Of a DNA stretch of 64,000 bases, positions 25,098 to 33,530 are shown piece by piece. Position numbers and translations under genes: made by a program. A model generated the notes under the pieces. That model made no database searches, was not told the DNA's origin, and was given only the letters and a program-made list of their open reading frames with translations. The stretch spans positions 52,793 through 116,792 of the forward strand of contig JANWLA010000023.1 in NCBI GenBank assembly GCA_025451075.1, given 5' to 3'. Each line of letters opens with the position of its first letter. Within the stretch, counting starts at the first letter, position 1. The stretch comes from Nitrosotalea sp. (GTDB taxonomy: Archaea > Thermoproteota > Nitrososphaeria > Nitrososphaerales > Nitrosopumilaceae).

Positions 25098-26864
25098 CTA
25101 GTTTATTTTTTCATCTTGCACAACGCGTTTTTGACTGTTGTACAAAGTTATCATTTCATCAATGTTGGTTGCATTTTCCGATGTTTTTTCAAATCGTATC
25201 TTTCCGGTAAACTTTGGAAACCTGAGGGCAAGCCCACTGCCTTTTCTGATTTTATCCATGGCAACTTTGTGAATTGGGCTTAGGGTTATCTCTGATGCTA
25301 CAATTTCTATTACCACTTCTGGCTCAAACCACACGTCTGCCTCAAGGCCGCTCTGAATTCTTGAGTCTTTTTTTACAGTGATTTTATCTGAGAGGATCTG
25401 GTAAAACTGGTCCAGGCTCTCATCTGTAAACCCGGTTCCTACCTTGCAGATGCTTGGAAACATGTCCGCCTTGTCATCGTATGCAGAAAGCAGCAAGGCA
25501 CCATATCTTCCAGTCCTTCTGCCCCTGCCATAAAATGCCCCAACTACAACTAAATCTAAGCTGTCTCCAAGCTCATTTCTGTATTCTCGCTTGAGCTTGA
25601 GCCAGTTGTTTGCCCTTGCACCTGCACGATATGGAGAGTCTAGCTGTTTTAGCATTATTCCTTCACATCCAGAATTTATTGCGTTCTCCAAACTGTCTTC
25701 TACTTCACTGTCTGACTTGACAAGTGTCATTGGCATTACTTTGGCAAAAGAATCCTCGGATACATTTTTCTCAAGCAGTCTTCTTCTTTCAGTATATGGC
25801 ACATCAAGGCAATTTTTTTTGTCAACTAGTAAAATGTCAAAAAAGTTTACAGTGATTGGATATTCTTGTACAGCTTGCGCAATTTTGTATTTGCGCCTTC
25901 TGTGCATTAATTCCTGGAATGGCAAAAACTCTCCAGTGTCATCATTTATTGCAACAACTTCGGCTTCCAATATGACATCATCTGACTTTAACGCCTTGCC
26001 AATGTTTTCTACAATATCAGGATAGTAGCTTGTGATGTTTTCAAGACTGCGAGAATACAGGATAATTTTTTCTCCCTGTCTGTGGATCTGGACTCGTTCC
26101 CCATCAAGCTTGTACTCTGATGCAAACTGGCTTCCCATTTTTTCATGGGCCTCTTGAGGGCTCTTTACCCTTTCAGCAAGCATTGGACGAATCGGACTAA
26201 ATATTGTGACCTGGAAATCTTTTAGTGATTCCAGTCCGTCTTTTGATACTGCAAATGACACCTTTCCCAAATCGCTGCAGACATTGTACGCGTGTTCAAG
26301 TAAAGGCCTGTTTTCTTTAGAGCCAGTATATGCAACTGCTAGTGCATCAAGTATGGTATAGTCTGCAATTCCAAGCCGGAGGTTTGACGTTATTATCTTT
26401 GCAATAAATCTACCTTCTGCCGGCGTTGCATCATTTAGGAGACTGGAGATGTACTTCATCTTCATGTCCTGTGATCTTGCGCCTTTGAGATCTGCAATTT
26501 TGTACAGGGTGTCATAGACTCGCTCCACTGTAATATTTTCACTAAGAAATGTTGTCTGTGTTTTCTGCTCTAGTATCTTTGATGCCACCTGCCCAAAGTC
26601 TCCAGTGTCTTTGTACTGGTCCTCTATTTTTTTAATTGAAATCCCGGATGACTTTGAAAGTGCCTTTATTGCAATCTTTTCTGCAATGCCAATCTCTACT
26701 CCTTCATGGTCAGGCCTTAGTTTTCCCTGGAGCAGGTAGACAACTTTTGGTATTATATCCGGTGGTGTAATTTTGAACAAGTCTACCAGGTGCTGTGTTA
26801 GCTCTAGTCTCTTTGTGGTATTTTCCATGTAACTTAATGTGTCAGCAACAAGGGAAAATTTCAT
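25098..26864 (-). CDS. lig: ATP-dependent DNA ligase
   Basis: Seals nicks in replication and repair. 588 residues: an N-terminal DNA-binding domain, adenylation motif I KLDGER with K252 as the AMP-accepting lysine, further nucleotidyltransferase motifs (VILEAEVVAIN, GCEGIMLKQ, WLKLKREY) and an OB-fold C-terminus with VVEIVASEI-type motif VI region. Standard archaeal length. Start ATG gives MKFSLVADTL, typical for the family. Confidence 0.97.
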   Translation of the reverse strand: MKFSLVADTLSYMENTTKRLELTQHLVDLFKITPPDIIPKVVYLLQGKLRPDHEGVEIGIAEKIAIKALSKSSGISIKKIEDQYKDTGDFGQVASKILEQKTQTTFLSENITVERVYDTLYKIADLKGARSQDMKMKYISSLLNDATPAEGRFIAKIITSNLRLGIADYTILDALAVAYTGSKENRPLLEHAYNVCSDLGKVSFAVSKDGLESLKDFQVTIFSPIRPMLAERVKSPQEAHEKMGSQFASEYKLDGERVQIHRQGEKIILYSRSLENITSYYPDIVENIGKALKSDDVILEAEVVAINDDTGEFLPFQELMHRRRKYKIAQAVQEYPITVNFFDILLVDKKNCLDVPYTERRRLLEKNVSEDSFAKVMPMTLVKSDSEVEDSLENAINSGCEGIMLKQLDSPYRAGARANNWLKLKREYRNELGDSLDLVVVGAFYGRGRRTGRYGALLLSAYDDKADMFPSICKVGTGFTDESLDQFYQILSDKITVKKDSRIQSGLEADVWFEPEVVIEIVASEITLSPIHKVAMDKIRKGSGLALRFPKFTGKIRFEKTSENATNIDEMITLYNSQKRVVQDEKIN

Positions 26865-26898
26865 CTTAGGATTATTGGCATATGCAGCATAAAAGAAG

Positions 26899-27198
26899 TT
26901 ATTTCTTGTGCAGGTGCGCCTGGATTTTTAATTTGATCTCTATAGTTCGCTTTGAGATTATTGCATGAAAGTCCGAGTGCTCTTCTGAATCAAGAAATCT
27001 CTTGTTTCTCTTGAGAAATCCATCAAAGAAGACTCCGCCCATGTATCCAATGTAGAGTCCTACTGCAAAGTCTTCCATGTTTGTAATGGGCCATGATTTT
27101 GCCTCTGATAGAACCATGGTTGGATAGTCCAAGGCATAGGTTATCACGTCATTTAGGTTCTTTTCTTCAATCATGTCAAGGCCCATGATATCCAGCAA
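26899..27198 (-). CDS. Hypothetical 99-aa protein
   Basis: Helical, with a central Gly-rich stretch (FAVGLYIGYMGGVFFDGF) that is only weakly hydrophobic and a charged C-terminus. ATG 27198 or 27186 could be the start. It lies just upstream of the ligase on the same strand. I do not recognise a family. Confidence 0.6.
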   Translation of the reverse strand: MLDIMGLDMIEEKNLNDVITYALDYPTMVLSEAKSWPITNMEDFAVGLYIGYMGGVFFDGFLKRNKRFLDSEEHSDFHAIISKRTIEIKLKIQAHLHKK

Positions 27199-27287
27199 CT
27201 TTTTCTAGTATTTAGTATTTCTCAAATTTTGATATCAGGTGCAAAGACACCTTTGGACATGGCCAGGAATTAGGATTAAAGACAATA

Positions 27288-27328
27288 ACAAATGGATCGC
27301 CTTGATTCAGAACGCTAGTAAAAAATAA
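27288..27328 (+). repeat. 41-nt direct repeat, copy 1
   Basis: ACAAATGGATCGCCTTGATT... matches 27648-27688 with about 7 differences by eye. Each copy precedes a small gene (27371 and 27695), so it may be a duplicated promoter or leader segment. Confidence 0.6.
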
Positions 27329-27370
27329 TCATTAGGTATATTCATTAATCTATTATTGCCTCGTTCTTTC

Positions 27371-27577
27371 ATGCTTGATTTAACACAGAGTCTTATTGTA
27401 AGAGTCCTTATCACTACCGCAATCATCTCAATAATTTCATACTTTGTGATTAAGAGGGGCATGGTATCACCAGATCGATTAAGATGGGCTATTCCAGCTC
27501 TCTTTATTGTCTTTGGAATCTCGATATTAATCCAAATTCTGTATGTCCTCTATAGAAACCATTTGATGGGATCCTAA
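27371..27577 (+). CDS. Small two-helix membrane protein
   Basis: 68 residues from ATG 27371 (TTG 27356 adds five). Two transmembrane segments: ILVRVLITTAIISIISYFVI-like near residues 8-27 and AIPALFIVFGISILIQILYVLY near 40-61, separated by a short basic loop (KRGMVSPDRLRW). No family recognised. Confidence 0.6.
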   Translation: MLDLTQSLIVRVLITTAIISIISYFVIKRGMVSPDRLRWAIPALFIVFGISILIQILYVLYRNHLMGS

Positions 27578-27647
27578 ACAATAGTTTTTCAAACTTTCAT
27601 CAACCGATTTTGAACAAAGATAAGATCAACTGCCAACATACAGAACC

Positions 27648-27688
27648 ACAAATGGATAACTTTAATTCAAAATGCAAGTAAAAATTAA
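27648..27688 (+). repeat. 41-nt direct repeat, copy 2
   Basis: ACAAATGGATAACTTTAATT... repeats 27288-27328 and ends 6 nt before ATG 27695. It contains TTTAATTCAAAA, a possible TATA-like stretch about 30 nt before the start. Confidence 0.6.
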
Positions 27689-27694
27689 GAGAAA

Positions 27695-28057
27695 ATGGCA
27701 GGAAAAATCGATATAGAAAATGACAATCTAATCTTCATGCTGACTGGAATAGACAAGGTGCTTGCTCTAAAGAGTAAACTTACAATTCCGTTGAATCATG
27801 TCAAGTCTATATCGACAGTCAAGGCAGACTGGAACTATTTCAAGATGTTAAAAGTAGTGGCTACAAGGATTCCAGAAGTGGTAGCGGATGGGGTATTCGT
27901 AAGCAAAGAAGGTTTTCTTTTCTATGAGATGCATGATCCTAACAAGTGTATTACAGTTGAGTTGGAAAATGAAAAATATAAGAAGATTATCTTTGAGGTT
28001 TCCGATAAGGAGACAACTGCAAAAATGATTCAGGAAGCACTTGATAGACTACATTAA
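27695..28057 (+). CDS. PH-like (bacterial PH) domain protein
   Basis: 120 residues, one beta-rich domain ending in a C-terminal helix: IPLNHVKSISTVKADWNYF, then PEVVADGVFVSKEGFLFYEMHD, ITVELENEKYKKIIFEV and a final MIQEALDRL helix. This order matches small actinobacterial/archaeal PH-like proteins. Ligand and partner unknown. Confidence 0.65.
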   Translation: MAGKIDIENDNLIFMLTGIDKVLALKSKLTIPLNHVKSISTVKADWNYFKMLKVVATRIPEVVADGVFVSKEGFLFYEMHDPNKCITVELENEKYKKIIFEVSDKETTAKMIQEALDRLH

Positions 28058-28117
28058 CAAGATCTGCCAGCACTAGGTCTTGAAAGTAAACGCAAAGAAG
28101 AAAAATAGTGAGGTCTC

Positions 28118-28243
28118 ATGGTTTACCCGCCGCCGTTCTTAGTAAAAATACGTAATGAGCGTCAAGTAACATATACCAGACGACTTTTTACAAGGAAAAA
28201 ATCCGATGAAGACTTGACAGAACCAATTTTTGTTCGTTTATAA
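28118..28243 (+). CDS. Candidate 41-aa basic microprotein upstream of S25e
   Basis: An ATG-initiated frame encodes MVYPPPFLVKIRNERQVTYT..., basic then acidic, ending inside the S25e TATA box. It is below the ORF-track cutoff. No good TATA box precedes it, so it may be chance. Confidence 0.3.
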   Translation: MVYPPPFLVKIRNERQVTYTRRLFTRKKSDEDLTEPIFVRL

Positions 28244-28246
28244 ATA
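28237..28246 (+). promoter_or_regulatory. TATA box of S25e
   Basis: TTTATAAATA is centred 26 nt before the S25e ATG, a near-consensus archaeal TATA box with leaderless spacing. Confidence 0.7.
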
Positions 28247-28266
28247 GGAGAAAAAAAGAATGCACC

Positions 28267-28578
28267 ATGGGCGGCGGCAAGAAACAATCTCCAGCACAGG
28301 CAGAAAAGTCTCAGACAGCAGAAGCTGGAAAGAAGGACGGACAAAAGAAGGGAGACAGAAAAGATCAAAAGCCAAAGACCAACATTTCAGTCATCATTGA
28401 CGAAAATCAGGCAATGAACTTTATCAAGGGCGCAAAGGTCTTTACAGTCCAGGAATTATCTCGACAGACAAACGTCAAGGTATCTGCAGCAAATGCATTG
28501 CTACAAACTTTGCTCAAGAAAGGTGCTGTAAAAAGAATCGGTGGCTATAGTGGACACCACATTTATGTTCCAGCCTGA
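28267..28578 (+). CDS. rps25e: Small ribosomal subunit protein eS25
   Basis: 103 residues: a Lys/Gln-rich N-terminal tail (about 1-45) and the winged-helix S25e core (FTVQELSRQTNVKVSAANALLQTLLKKGAVKRI). Part of the 30S subunit in archaea. Strong promoter upstream; the 3' end overlaps the convergent cyclophilin-like gene by 16 nt. Confidence 0.95.
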   Translation: MGGGKKQSPAQAEKSQTAEAGKKDGQKKGDRKDQKPKTNISVIIDENQAMNFIKGAKVFTVQELSRQTNVKVSAANALLQTLLKKGAVKRIGGYSGHHIYVPA

Positions 28579-28949
28579 GTTATCGAAAATATATCTCCGG
28601 GTTTTACATTTTTCAATTCTTCCAGATTTGATGTTATCTTTCCTATCAATGTCATGGGTTTTGTGACTGGGACATCGTCTATAAAAAAACAGATCGAGCT
28701 ATTTGCAGCCAAGAATCCGACATCGCCTTTTTTGAACTGGGTCCTGAGTTTTTCTCCACCTGTCTTGATTGCAGTATCAACATATGCAATGCTGTTTCCC
28801 ATCATGTGGGCATTGCCCTCTACTGGAATGGATCTTGCAACTCCGCCAACTGTCTTTGGGGCAAGATGTCGCTTTAATTCCAAGTTTAGTATGGCTTTTC
28901 CCTTCAATGATAAGACAAGATCAAGCTTGGAAACCGAGCCTGCACTCAT
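28563..28949 (-). CDS. Cyclophilin-like (DUF369/PF04126) protein
   Basis: 128 residues of the cyclophilin-like beta-barrel family: LAPKTVGGVARSIPVEGNAHMMGNSIAYV, KKGDVGFLAANSSICFFID and a terminal IGKITSNLEEL. Family members have the cyclophilin fold but lack the prolyl isomerase active-site residues; their role is unknown. Confidence 0.8.
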   Translation of the reverse strand: MSAGSVSKLDLVLSLKGKAILNLELKRHLAPKTVGGVARSIPVEGNAHMMGNSIAYVDTAIKTGGEKLRTQFKKGDVGFLAANSSICFFIDDVPVTKPMTLIGKITSNLEELKNVKPGDIFSITQAGT

Positions 28950-29000
28950 TTTTGAGGAGAAGGATTATGAATATATAACGTTTCTTTATCCCAAACCTCA

Positions 29001-29507
29001 ATGTCGGATGAACCTGAGGAAGTAAGTGTAGATACCGAAGAGGTTCAACCCGTTGAGGAAGAAGAACCCAGTATAGGTCCTGTAGTAATTGAAACAACCG
29101 AAGCTCCAGCTGAAGAAGAGGAAGAGGTAAAGCCAGGAAAGAAAGGAAAGAAGGAGCTAAGTGCTGAAGAGATTGCAGAGCAGGAAAGACTGAGAAAGAT
29201 AATTGACGCTCGTGAAATTATTGACATTGATCCAATACATGAACCAATAGAGTATGAAATGACCGGAAAGGGAAAGATAGTCATTGGCCCTCCAACACTG
29301 ACACGATTTGAAAAAGCAAGAATACTTGGAGCAAGGGCATTGCAGCTATCACTTGGCGCACCGCCTTTCATACCAATACCAAAAGATGTTGCAACATCGC
29401 TTGATCTTGCTTATGCAGAGCTTGAAAAACGTGTGATTCCAATCACAATCAGGCGAGTTTTACCAAACGGAGACTTTCAGAACATTCCAATAGATCTTTT
29501 CGATTGA
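29001..29507 (+). CDS. rpoK: RNA polymerase subunit K (Rpo6/Rpb6 homologue)
   Basis: 168 residues. An acidic Glu-rich N-terminal extension (about 1-60) precedes the Rpb6 core: GPPTLTRFEKARILGARALQLSLGAPP and AYAELEKRVIPITIRRVLPNG. The core holds RNA polymerase assembly and clamp contacts. The acidic tail is longer than in most archaeal RpoK (core about 60-80 residues). Followed after 7 nt by an Alba-like gene. Confidence 0.93.
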   Translation: MSDEPEEVSVDTEEVQPVEEEEPSIGPVVIETTEAPAEEEEEVKPGKKGKKELSAEEIAEQERLRKIIDAREIIDIDPIHEPIEYEMTGKGKIVIGPPTLTRFEKARILGARALQLSLGAPPFIPIPKDVATSLDLAYAELEKRVIPITIRRVLPNGDFQNIPIDLFD

Positions 29508-29514
29508 TGGATGA

Positions 29515-29865
29515 TTGGTCGATAAGACTTTAATAGAATGCAGAAATGGTGGTGGTAGAGTTTTGTTGAGTGGCGTAGATAAAGTCCAACTGGATGGTAA
29601 TCCTGAAGGAAAACTAGTTACAATTTACCAGCAGGATATCGTACCATGTGCACTTGATCTGTTGGGTGACCTTGTACAACACAAGACAGTTACACTTTTG
29701 GCTAAAGGCCAGGCAATTCCTACAGCAGTTGCAGTTGCAAATATTGTAACTGAAAACATGATGAAGGGAAATTCAAGGATTGTAAATATTGTTGTAGACA
29801 GCGAAGAAGAATCTAACAGGCCACTTGTTTCACTTATCAGAATTACTGTAACAAAAACAAACTAG
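29515..29865 (+). CDS. Alba-like nucleic-acid-binding protein
   Basis: 116 residues from TTG 29515. The Alba fold pattern is visible from about residue 40: DIVPCALDLLGDLVQHKTVTLLAKGQAI, a helix TAVAVANIVTENMM, then IVNIVVDSEE...ITVTKTN strands. Alba proteins coat DNA or RNA in archaea. This one has an N-terminal extension of about 35 residues before the domain. Likely in an operon with rpoK. Confidence 0.8.
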   Translation: MVDKTLIECRNGGGRVLLSGVDKVQLDGNPEGKLVTIYQQDIVPCALDLLGDLVQHKTVTLLAKGQAIPTAVAVANIVTENMMKGNSRIVNIVVDSEEESNRPLVSLIRITVTKTN

Positions 29866-30278
29866 TACGAGCTTCCGGGACCTTTCAAAAGCATGTTTTC
29901 GCATTCCTTGCATACTGCTTCATCAATGTTTGATTCAAGCTTGTGGTGAATGTCGCATATTAGCAGGCTTGACTTGATATAATTGCACAGGCCAATGAAC
30001 TTTGAGAGGCTTGCAGGTGTGTATGCCATCTTGGATGCCAAGTTGTTTGAAATGTCATTTATCATCTCAGAGACTTCTTTTACTGATAACAACTTGTTAA
30101 TCAAAACTGGATCGCCCCTTGTTCCCCTGACATAATTGCTTATGGCAGCCTGGGTCACTCCAAGCAATTTTGAAACTTCTTCTTCTCGTATCTTGTGCTC
30201 CTCGATTAGCTTTTTGGCAAGTATTGCCCTTAACGCAGGTATGAGAGTCTTAGTTTCTATCTCTGACGGAAGAAGCAT
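29862..30278 (-). CDS. HTH transcriptional regulator with C-terminal CxxC
   Basis: 138 residues of the archaeal COG2522-type family: helix-turn-helix KIREEEVSKLLGVTQAAISNYVRG at about 29-52, a helical domain and a C-terminal CDIHH...CKECE region that could bind metal. Divergent from the AsnB-like gene, so it may regulate it. TATA-like AAATATTTAAA lies just upstream on its strand. Converges with the Alba gene by a 4-nt overlap. Confidence 0.85.
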   Translation of the reverse strand: MLLPSEIETKTLIPALRAILAKKLIEEHKIREEEVSKLLGVTQAAISNYVRGTRGDPVLINKLLSVKEVSEMINDISNNLASKMAYTPASLSKFIGLCNYIKSSLLICDIHHKLESNIDEAVCKECENMLLKGPGSSY

Positions 30279-30363
30279 GTGTCAAAATGCCTCTGTAAAA
30301 TATTTAAACCTAGTCATATTTTTCGTGATGACTTTTTTTAGAGGGTGTGAAACTATCCATTGA

Positions 30364-31314
30364 TTGCAAGAAATCATATCGCAGATCAAGTCACTCTTGG
30401 AAAAATCTGTACAGAATAACATCTGTGGTTCAATTGCCCTGTCTGGGGGATTGGATTCATCAATTCTTGCATCTTGTGTGAAAAACAAAAAAATGACAGC
30501 CTTGGCACTTGTTGCAAAAGATTTTGCATCAACGGATCTGGTGCATGCACAGCTTGTGGCAAAATCATGTGGCCTGGAGCTTGATGTCTCCTCTGCTGGT
30601 GTGGACGATCTACTTGCTGCTGCAGAAGATACAATCAAGATACTAAAAGTGTTCAACCCAATTGAGATTCGAAACAATATTGTGATATACCTTACAATGA
30701 AGTCTGCAAAAGAGTCTGGATTTGATTCCATAATGACTGGAGACGGGGCAGACGAGCTCTTCGCAGGGTATAACTTTTTCAAGAGATTATCCGGATTGGA
30801 ACTTGAAAAAGATCTGCAAAGGATATGGGATGTGATGCATTTCCCATCACGTACCATATCCCAATCAGTTGGAATCTTGCTGCACACGCCATTTTTGGAC
30901 GATGCAGTGTCCGAGTATGTAAAAAAGATCCCACCAGATCTGAAGATCCATGAAGAGGGGGGCAAAAAATATGGCAAGTGGATACTCCGCAAGGCATTTG
31001 AAAACTCTCTTCCAGAGTCTATAATCTGGAGGGAAAAATCTGCAATGCAGGACGGCTCTGGCACAAGCGGCCTGACGTCTTTTCTTGATGGCATGATGCC
31101 AGACTCTTACTATGAGGGACAATCAAAACATTATTTTCAAAAAGAGCAGGTCAAGATATTGTCAAAAGAGTCTTTATACTATTATGAGATATATCGGAAA
31201 TATTTTGACATGCCGTATAAGTTGGGAAAATCTGAGGCCAAGTGTCCAAACTGTAACTATGGGATAAACACAGGTTCTCACTTTTGCCGCATGTGCGGAA
31301 GTTATCCTATTTAG
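30364..31314 (+). CDS. Asparagine synthetase-type amidotransferase domain protein with zinc ribbon
   Basis: 316 residues from TTG 30364. It contains only the ATP-pyrophosphatase half of AsnB: PP-loop SGGLDSS at 27-33 and DGADELFAGY. The N-terminal glutaminase domain is absent. A C-terminal zinc ribbon (C294, C297, C308, C311) is added. It could use free ammonia or a partner for nitrogen, or act on another substrate. TTTTTTTAGAG, centred about 27 nt before TTG, supports the start. The 3' end overlaps the convergent YHS gene. Confidence 0.85.
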   Translation: MQEIISQIKSLLEKSVQNNICGSIALSGGLDSSILASCVKNKKMTALALVAKDFASTDLVHAQLVAKSCGLELDVSSAGVDDLLAAAEDTIKILKVFNPIEIRNNIVIYLTMKSAKESGFDSIMTGDGADELFAGYNFFKRLSGLELEKDLQRIWDVMHFPSRTISQSVGILLHTPFLDDAVSEYVKKIPPDLKIHEEGGKKYGKWILRKAFENSLPESIIWREKSAMQDGSGTSGLTSFLDGMMPDSYYEGQSKHYFQKEQVKILSKESLYYYEIYRKYFDMPYKLGKSEAKCPNCNYGINTGSHFCRMCGSYPI

Positions 31315-31453
31315 CTTTCTTCCACTTGTTGGGTTTTTTACTAAATATTCTCTTGCATCCATGGCAGCAAAAATAATACTTTTTGCCTTCATACTCGTGA
31401 ACAAGTGCAAGACTCTCATCTAGTTCGATTCCGCATACTGGATCAACTGGCAT
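31307..31453 (-). CDS. YHS-domain small protein
   Basis: 48 residues, too short for the ORF track: MPVDPVCGIELDES, then YEGKKYYFCCHGCKRIF and a basic C-terminus. The single YHS domain, with C7 and the CCHGC cluster, is a predicted metal-binding module found in copper and heavy-metal proteins. Converges on the AsnB-like gene with an 8-nt overlap. Confidence 0.85.
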   Translation of the reverse strand: MPVDPVCGIELDESLALVHEYEGKKYYFCCHGCKRIFSKKPNKWKKAK

Positions 31454-31501
31454 ATTGAAGATTCGTCTTGCGTTTGTATTTAAAACTTACAATTTGAGGT
31501 G

Positions 31502-31628
31502 GGGAATTGAATTAACTGATTAGTTCTCCCATATCATACAAGATTCAAAATTGGTACTGAAAACTAGAAGATTTCTACACCAATTTTTTAAAGCATACAT
31601 GTCCAGTACGTGTACGAAATGAAAACTC
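31502..31628 (+). repeat. Conserved upstream block, copy B
   Basis: The counterpart of 15795-15920, including AAAACTAGAAGA, TCTACACCAATTTTTTA, CCAGTACGTGTA and GAAATGAAAACTCTACA. The hairpin arms at its 5' end are less perfect than in copy A. Confidence 0.75.
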
Positions 31629-32938
31629 TACAAATCTTGATTCTTGCAGTACTGGGAATAGTAGTAATTACATGCACATCTTTTTTCCTGATTTATCCCT
31701 TGGTATACAACAAACAGCAATCAATGATGACTAATTTTGGTCCATTTAACCAAGTAACTACCGTCATAATTCCTCAAGGCGCAGAAGATCAAAGTTCAGG
31801 CAAGAATTATGATCCGCAGTACATTCGAGTAATAATCGGAGTAAACAATACTGTCAGATGGATAAACGATGACTTTACAATGAATAGTGTGGTTGCAGAT
31901 AACTCGAGTGATCCAGATTTCTATGATGTAACAAATAGATTTTCAGCAGTAATGGAGAATGCAAAAATGCCAAACTTTCTAAAACCCGGGGAATCATTTG
32001 AATATACATTTACAAAACCTGGATATTTTGGATATCACGGAGTACCACATCCTTGGCAGAGGGGATGGGTGTTGGTGTTGACATCAGATCAATCTGATAA
32101 ACAGATTCCAGAGCATACAGATTTTGGTGCCAGTGGTCTTCATGACACTTATGCTGCTGGGCAGAAAATTGATTTTACTATTGAATTGTCAGGGTATGGA
32201 ATAACATGTCCAGTTCCTGACATAATTATTCAAAGACTCGATGGAGACATCATATGGCATGCAAATCATCCTGCCATTACATCATGTGATCCTCAACGTG
32301 GAGGATTTAGAATACAGTACAAACTTTCAGATGGATTTGGAGTTCCAATCATAAACGAGACTGGTTCGTATATGGTGGTTGTATCTTATGACAACCAAAC
32401 AATGAGACTGCCATTTGTTGTTGTACCGTCAACTATTAACATAAAAGATCTCTCTGAAAGTTTACCGCAGTACCCCTCATCTACTGTCTCATTCGAAATA
32501 TGTGACATTCCGTATCCTCGATCAAATACGGGTGTTGCAGTATTGTACATGCCATCTAATTCAACAGGCAAAATTTGCGCAACATATCATAATCCGGATT
32601 CTCCTACACAATCTAGCACCAGAGTCTTTACAGCAAAAGATGTGCAACAACAAGCAAATGAAATCACTATCTCTGCACATCCTGATATTGTTCCGACGGG
32701 AAATAGTACAATAGTGTATACTATAAAAACTGAAAGTCAGGCAGGACTCTACGGCATATCATTTTTTTGTGGTAGCATTCCATTTGTAGTAGGTTATGAT
32801 AATCAATCAAGAATAATTTTAGATGATTTTCCATGGCTCTACAAAAATGACATATGTCTTTCCCAGACCAACGTGTTTCAAATCACGGGTTTGAGTGGAA
32901 TTCATGTAAAATATGTGACTGAGGTACACCGCGGTTAA
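31619..32938 (+). CDS. Membrane-anchored cupredoxin-like surface protein
   Basis: 439 residues from ATG 31619 (GTG 31610 is the track start). N-terminal anchor MKTLQILILAVLG..., then a cupredoxin-like domain (about 35-155: IRVIIGVNNTVRWINDD, FEYTFTKPGYFGYHG). The type 1 copper ligands look altered: the first His position reads Asn (TMNSVV), the Cys position Gly (YHGVPHPW), and the Met position Gln; the HPW His remains. The C-terminal half shares motifs (SNSTGKI, STIVYTI) with the protein at 15915. Surface location inferred. Confidence 0.82.
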   Translation: MKTLQILILAVLGIVVITCTSFFLIYPLVYNKQQSMMTNFGPFNQVTTVIIPQGAEDQSSGKNYDPQYIRVIIGVNNTVRWINDDFTMNSVVADNSSDPDFYDVTNRFSAVMENAKMPNFLKPGESFEYTFTKPGYFGYHGVPHPWQRGWVLVLTSDQSDKQIPEHTDFGASGLHDTYAAGQKIDFTIELSGYGITCPVPDIIIQRLDGDIIWHANHPAITSCDPQRGGFRIQYKLSDGFGVPIINETGSYMVVVSYDNQTMRLPFVVVPSTINIKDLSESLPQYPSSTVSFEICDIPYPRSNTGVAVLYMPSNSTGKICATYHNPDSPTQSSTRVFTAKDVQQQANEITISAHPDIVPTGNSTIVYTIKTESQAGLYGISFFCGSIPFVVGYDNQSRIILDDFPWLYKNDICLSQTNVFQITGLSGIHVKYVTEVHRG

Positions 32939-33082
32939 TCAAAATGATGGTATTGAATTGATTCACAAATTCTCTTTCACAGTGTTTTGTTTACGATACA
33001 ATTTCATACAGTAACACTTACAATTAAAGAAGAGATGTGGATTTTTTAATTTGATCTCTTGTGGGCCTTGTATCACATGTGA

Positions 33083-33265
33083 CTAAACCGTGGCCACATC
33101 TAGATTCCTTATGAAATCTTGCATTCTCTGCATGCTCTTTGCATTTAGTACCAATTCATTTAGGTAACTCTCTTTGCCCACGCATACGATATTTTTTAAT
33201 CCTTCATGAGATTCATGATGTTGCTTTTTCTGAGGTTTTTCGTGCTCATATTTGATGTCACTCAT
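33083..33265 (-). CDS. Small hypothetical protein (60 aa)
   Basis: His/Lys/Glu-rich N-terminus (YEHEKPQKKQHHESHE) followed by a helical C-terminus. No family. The flanking gap (32939-33082) shows nothing else recognisable. Confidence 0.45.
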   Translation of the reverse strand: MSDIKYEHEKPQKKQHHESHEGLKNIVCVGKESYLNELVLNAKSMQRMQDFIRNLDVATV

Positions 33266-33338
33266 CTTATTTTGTATTGTACACTTGATAGTATTATCTT
33301 CGTGTTTTTTATTTTAAAAATACAAGGTGTGGATTGTT

Positions 33339-33530
33339 TTATCTGATTCTTTCCAAAAGTAGCTTCTTGTCTTCGTAATACATTCGCAAGATAGAGTTTT
33401 TTTCAAGCGATTTTAGCAGATATAAAATTCCGCCTTTTCTGGTGACTCTGATCTTTTTTATCTTGTATACCTTTTTGGGTTCATCACTTGCTGTTATGCG
33501 TACTCTCTCCCCGCTTTTGAATACGGTCAA
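33339..33530 (-). CDS. Small beta-rich hypothetical protein (63 aa)
   Basis: Very basic, patterned like an SH3/KOW-type small barrel: FKSGERVRITASDEPKKVYKIKKIRV and RKGGILYLLKSLEKNSILRMY. Possibly nucleic-acid binding. No family assigned. Confidence 0.55.
   Translation of the reverse strand: MTVFKSGERVRITASDEPKKVYKIKKIRVTRKGGILYLLKSLEKNSILRMYYEDKKLLLERIR

Noticed and set aside
30282-31094. 270-aa minus-strand ORF
   Set aside because: Antisense shadow of the AsnB-like gene; low-complexity Ser/Phe composition and no domain.
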